Shown: piece after piece, positions 39,501 to 42,609 of the stretch
Numbering within the stretch: position 1 is the first letter of the stretch
Layout: each line of letters opens with the position of its first letter
From: CAHJXF01 sp038240015
Lineage (GTDB): Bacteria > Pseudomonadota > Gammaproteobacteria > Burkholderiales > Burkholderiaceae_D
DNA: 42,609 nt
Direction: 5' to 3'
Assembly: GCA_038240015.1 (NCBI GenBank)
Contig: JBBSEF010000020.1
Span: forward strand, 1-42,609
Translations under genes and position numbers: made by a program
Notes under the pieces: model-generated
What the model saw: only the letters and a program-made list of their open reading frames with translations
Databases searched by the model: none
Told to the model about the DNA's origin: nothing

Positions 39501-42500
39501 TCAATGCGCGACGTGCCTGCGCGCTCTGCGGCGCACGAACAACAGCGGCACGCCCAGGCCGAGCAGCAGCAGCGAGTCGGGCTCGGGAACATTGCTGCTG
39601 GCCTGCTGAACCACGCCGCGGATGTTCAACTGGATATCGCCGATCGCCGCCGAGAAGCCGCTGGCGTTGTGGCCCACGCCATGCAGGATGATGGTGTCCA
39701 TGAAGCTGCCCACGGTCATCGAGCTGAACGAGAGCATCAGCGGCCCGGTGTTCTGGCCGGCAGCGAAGTTCAGGAAATTGCTGAAGCCGCTTTCGTTGAA
39801 GTCGTTGACATCGACCAACTGGAAGGTCCCGTCGAGCAGGTCGGCCGGCCCGACCGCGTTGTTGCCGGCCAGTAGCGTGGTGGTGCGCGTACCCGAGTTC
39901 TGCGTGACGGTGCCGTAGTCCAGTGTGAAGATCGAGCCAGATTGTGTGAAGTTGCCTGCGCCGCCGTTGAAGAAGAACGCGTCGCTTGCAAAGTTGTTGA
40001 CCTGACCGGAAAGACTGACCACCAGGTTGGCCAATGCCGCGTCCGACAGATCGGCGTCGTGACTGGCCGCGCTGAAGCTCGCCGTGCCGCTATACACGCC
40101 GGCCGTGCCGGTGTTGATGCCGACCTTCAATGCATTCGCGCTGGTCTGTTGCGCGGCCAGTCCGGCGCCCAGATTGCCGCTGCCGGTGAATGGCGACGAT
40201 GCGCTGTTGAACTGCGCAAGCAGCACATCGTTCAAGGCCGTGACCGGCGCCGAGTTGGTGACCGAGACGTTCTGCTGCGCGACGGCGTCGCCCACGTGCA
40301 CGATGCCGAAGTTGACCGACGGCGTGTTGAGCTGTGCGGTTGCGGGCGCATAGACCTTGCCGTTGAGCGTCACGCTGCCATTGCCCACCGAAACATCGGG
40401 CGCGTTGGTGGTGCCCGCGCCGGTCGAGACGAAGTTGAGCGCTTGCGAACCCGCGAACGTCCCCGCGGTGGCAGTGCTCAACGACACCGTGATCGCGTTC
40501 GACGCGCCTTGCGCGACGAGGTTGGTGATGCTGCCGGCCGACGTGAAGCCTGCCGAGGTGGCGCCGCGCGTTACGTTCAGACCTTCGGTGAAGAGGTCGG
40601 GCGAACTGTTGGTGATGCCGATCGCGGTGTTCGGTGAGGCTCCGCCCACGCGCGCGGCCACCGTGACCGTCGGCGTGTTGACGACCGGGTTGGCGAGCCG
40701 ATAGACATCCCCTTGTACATTGACCGTCTGCGTCGGCAGATTGGTCGGGGTGTTGTTGTTGAACGAGCCATCCGACTGCAACGTGATGGCTGCGGTGCCG
40801 GCGCGATGCCCGGCCGTGCCGGTGTTGAGCCCCACCACCAGGCTCGAGTTGTTGGTCGCTTGCGGTGCAAGGCTGGGGAAGGAGCCGCTCGCGGTCACCA
40901 CGCCGGGGCTATTGGTGGCAATCGAAGCGTTCAGACCTTCGGCCGGCGCTTGCGCGGTGTTGGTGATCGACAGCGTCTGGTTCTGCGCCGAGCCGAGGCG
41001 CACATTGCCGAAGTTGACCGGGTTGGGCGTCGCCGGTCCGGCTTGCGCGAGGTTGCCGACGTTGCCGGTGACGATGCCGTCCAGGTTGATCACCTGCGTG
41101 GGCAGCGCGGTAATGCCCAGGTTGCTGGTGCCTGCGCCGTTGGAGTCGAGCAGAATCTGCACGTTGGCAGAGAACGTGCCGGCCGCGCTAGTGTTGAACG
41201 TCACCATCAAGTTCGTGTTGTTATTCATTCCGGCGGCAAGCCCGGTCAGGGTGCCGGCAGTTGAGAACTTACCCGGATCGGTTCCACCCTTCGTGCCGAA
41301 GGCCGCATTGAGCGATTCGGAGAAACCATCGACGGCCGCGAGGTTGCTGATCGACACGGTGCGGGTCTGGCTCGAGCCGACCAGCACGTTGCCGAAGTTC
41401 AGCCCAGCGATCGCATTGGCCAACGCGAGTCGATAGACGTTGCCGCCGACGTTGATGGTCTGCGAGCCGGCACTGGTCTGACCCAAGCCACTGGTGCCCG
41501 CGCCATCGGACACATAGTTCAACGTCACCGTGCCACTGCGTGCACCGGCCGCACTCGTATCGAGCGATGCCGACAGGGCGCTGTTGTCGGACGTCTGAGC
41601 GGCGAGGAGATTGATGGTGCCGCCGTTGTTGGTGACGTTGCCGGTGTTTGCGCCGAAGCTCACGTTGAGCTTCTCGCTGAAGGCTGACGGCGCGGTGTTG
41701 GTGACCGTGAGGAACTGCGTGCGCGTGTCGCCCACGTGCGCGTTGCCAAACGCGATCGGGCTCGGCGTGGCACTGCCGGCCGCGAGGTTGTACGCGGCTG
41801 CGCCGCTGCCCAACACGATGCCGAGTGTCTGCTGCGCAACGTTGTCGAAGTTGTTGGCGATGTGGACGGCTTGACCCGATAGCGGCGCGAGCAGGCCGGC
41901 ACTGGACGCCGTGAAGGTTACGGCGAGATTGCCGCTGTTTGCGCCCGTCGCGACCGGACCATAGTTGCTCGCCGTCACGCCGCTGCCCGACAGACGCGCA
42001 TCGGTGATGTTGCCGCCGTTGACGTTGGTCTGAAGCGCGCCGCGCAGCGACGGACCGGTCGTGCCGGTGTTGGCGACCTGGTAGTTGACGGTCGTCGCGC
42101 CCACATGCACATTGCCGATCGTCAAGGTCGGCGTGGCGCTCGCGCCGTTGGTGACGCCCGTGCCGGTGACTGCTTGAGCCACGTTGCCCGAGGCTTGGAT
42201 CAAGCCCGCACCCGTCACGTTGGCGCGACGGTTGAATGCATTGCCTACACCGAAGTTGGCGTTGTTGTAGTCCGACGAAACCGTGATGTTGCTGCTGTTC
42301 AACTGCAGGCTGGACGCGCCGCTGCCGTTGTGAATCAAGTTACCCACGGTGCTTGCAGCGAGTTGAGAGAACGCGCCGTTGGTATCGATCTGAATCGTAC
42401 CGGTAACGCCCTGCACACCATTGTTGGTCTGCAGTGTACCCACCTGCACCTGTACCAATCCGCTGTTGTTGAACGTGACGTTCTCCGTGCCGATGCCCGC

Positions 42501-42609
42501 ACCGGCCGACTTCACGAACGTACCGCTATTGTTGAAGATCGGTGTGCCGCCGTTGGCACTGATGAAGAAGTTGCCCTGCATGTCGAACGTCGAGCCGGCC
42601 TGATTGTTG
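39501..42609 (-). CDS. Large repetitive choice-of-anchor D-type PEP-CTERM surface protein (5' partial)
   Basis: The frame is open to the right edge, so only the C-terminal 1,035 or so residues are seen. The first part is Asn/Gly/Ser/Thr-rich with passenger-like beta repeats (NNSGTFV, NNSGLVQV). Then about six related units of roughly 110-130 residues follow, each with a core like P-x-x-F-G-N-V-H-V-G-(D/S)...(V/L)(T/S)(V/I)TN(T/S)A, a middle 'SE(K/S)LN', a Gly/Thr-rich stretch 'T(S/G)AG...G' and an end 'NV(G/Q)G(N/D)VYRLA'. A separate C-terminal domain (DGTFQLVDVNDFNESGFSNF, GVGHNASGFSAAIGDI) precedes the PEP-CTERM tail: VPEPDSLLLLGLG, a hydrophobic helix and FVRRRARRHVAH. It is likely secreted and processed by an exosortase as an adhesin or matrix protein. 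Almost no Cys, consistent with a surface fibre. Confidence 0.88.
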   Translation of the reverse strand, partial: NNQAGSTFDMQGNFFISANGGTPIFNNSGTFVKSAGAGIGTENVTFNNSGLVQVQVGTLQTNNGVQGVTGTIQIDTNGAFSQLAASTVGNLIHNGSGASSLQLNSSNITVSSDYNNANFGVGNAFNRRANVTGAGLIQASGNVAQAVTGTGVTNGASATPTLTIGNVHVGATTVNYQVANTGTTGPSLRGALQTNVNGGNITDARLSGSGVTASNYGPVATGANSGNLAVTFTASSAGLLAPLSGQAVHIANNFDNVAQQTLGIVLGSGAAAYNLAAGSATPSPIAFGNAHVGDTRTQFLTVTNTAPSAFSEKLNVSFGANTGNVTNNGGTINLLAAQTSDNSALSASLDTSAAGARSGTVTLNYVSDGAGTSGLGQTSAGSQTINVGGNVYRLALANAIAGLNFGNVLVGSSQTRTVSISNLAAVDGFSESLNAAFGTKGGTDPGKFSTAGTLTGLAAGMNNNTNLMVTFNTSAAGTFSANVQILLDSNGAGTSNLGITALPTQVINLDGIVTGNVGNLAQAGPATPNPVNFGNVRLGSAQNQTLSITNTAQAPAEGLNASIATNSPGVVTASGSFPSLAPQATNNSSLVVGLNTGTAGHRAGTAAITLQSDGSFNNNTPTNLPTQTVNVQGDVYRLANPVVNTPTVTVAARVGGASPNTAIGITNSSPDLFTEGLNVTRGATSAGFTSAGSITNLVAQGASNAITVSLSTATAGTFAGSQALNFVSTGAGTTNAPDVSVGNGSVTLNGKVYAPATAQLNTPSVNFGIVHVGDAVAQQNVSVTNSAPVTALNDVLLAQFNSASSPFTGSGNLGAGLAAQQTSANALKVGINTGTAGVYSGTASFSAASHDADLSDAALANLVVSLSGQVNNFASDAFFFNGGAGNFTQSGSIFTLDYGTVTQNSGTRTTTLLAGNNAVGPADLLDGTFQLVDVNDFNESGFSNFLNFAAGQNTGPLMLSFSSMTVGSFMDTIILHGVGHNASGFSAAIGDIQLNIRGVVQQASSNVPEPDSLLLLGLGVPLLFVRRRARRHVAH

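Noticed and set aside
40720..41436. Plus-strand frames opposite the large PEP-CTERM protein
   Set aside because: They arise from repetitive GC-rich DNA of the minus-strand gene; Val/Pro/Ala-rich, no start signals or domains.

Overview
The window is GC-rich, gene-dense chromosomal DNA, most likely from an environmental betaproteobacterium of or near the Burkholderiales. The evidence is a DUF3460-type gene overlapping scpA, a periplasmic cyclohexadienyl dehydratase, an AdiA/LdcC-type decarboxylase, two PEP-CTERM surface proteins, and dispersed short palindromes of the TCCCGCGAACGCGGGA type. I see no rRNA, tRNA, CRISPR array, transposase or phage gene. Both window edges cut a PEP-CTERM protein gene, so the host should encode an exosortase elsewhere.

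Layout. 1-6.3 kb: end of a GDSL-type esterase with a PEP-CTERM tail, a large PLP decarboxylase (minus), and two paralogous one-TM proteins whose C-terminal domain looks like the part of SlyB/Rick_17kDa-type proteins that follows the glycine zipper. 6.3-11 kb: dcd and mobB (minus), metG and a quinone oxidoreductase (plus), the latter preceded by a seven-codon leader frame. 11.2-14.2 kb: a compact three-gene operon of a 107-aa protein, an M43-type zinc metalloprotease with an 11-copy Thr/Asp octapeptide tail, and an ATP-grasp ligase resembling graspetide (MvdC/MvdD-type) ligases. This is the most unusual system in the window: the tail looks like a multi-copy graspetide core fused to a protease. 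14.3-17.3 kb: acyl-CoA dehydrogenase, SAM methyltransferase, pheC. 17.4-19.0 kb: an SPFH-protein gene with two internal deletions, an Arc-like regulator, DUF3460 and scpA. 19.1-23.3 kb (minus): isocitrate lyase, rraA, a dihydrolipoamide dehydrogenase-like flavoprotein and a cytochrome b561. 23.5-29.5 kb: an inner-membrane GT2, clpB (minus, with a clear sigma-32 promoter), and exported MsrB and MsrA. 29.6-39.4 kb: mmsA, a FitAB/VapBC-type toxin-antitoxin pair, then a same-strand block of frmA, acetamidase/formamidase, metal ABC binding protein, metal ABC permease, fghA and GMC oxidoreductase. 39.5-42.6 kb: a very large repetitive PEP-CTERM protein (minus), open at the window edge.

How the genes work together. 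FrmA and FghA form the glutathione-dependent formaldehyde-to-formate route. The amidase between them may also yield formate or another carboxylate plus ammonia, and the metal-uptake genes could serve these metalloenzymes, but no ABC ATPase is present here. MsrB (Tat-type signal) and MsrA (lipobox or Sec signal) suggest methionine sulfoxide repair outside the cytoplasm. In the 11-14 kb operon the ATP-grasp enzyme is predicted to cross-link Thr and Asp side chains in the tail of its neighbour. All functional statements come from reading the sequence by eye; no database search was run.
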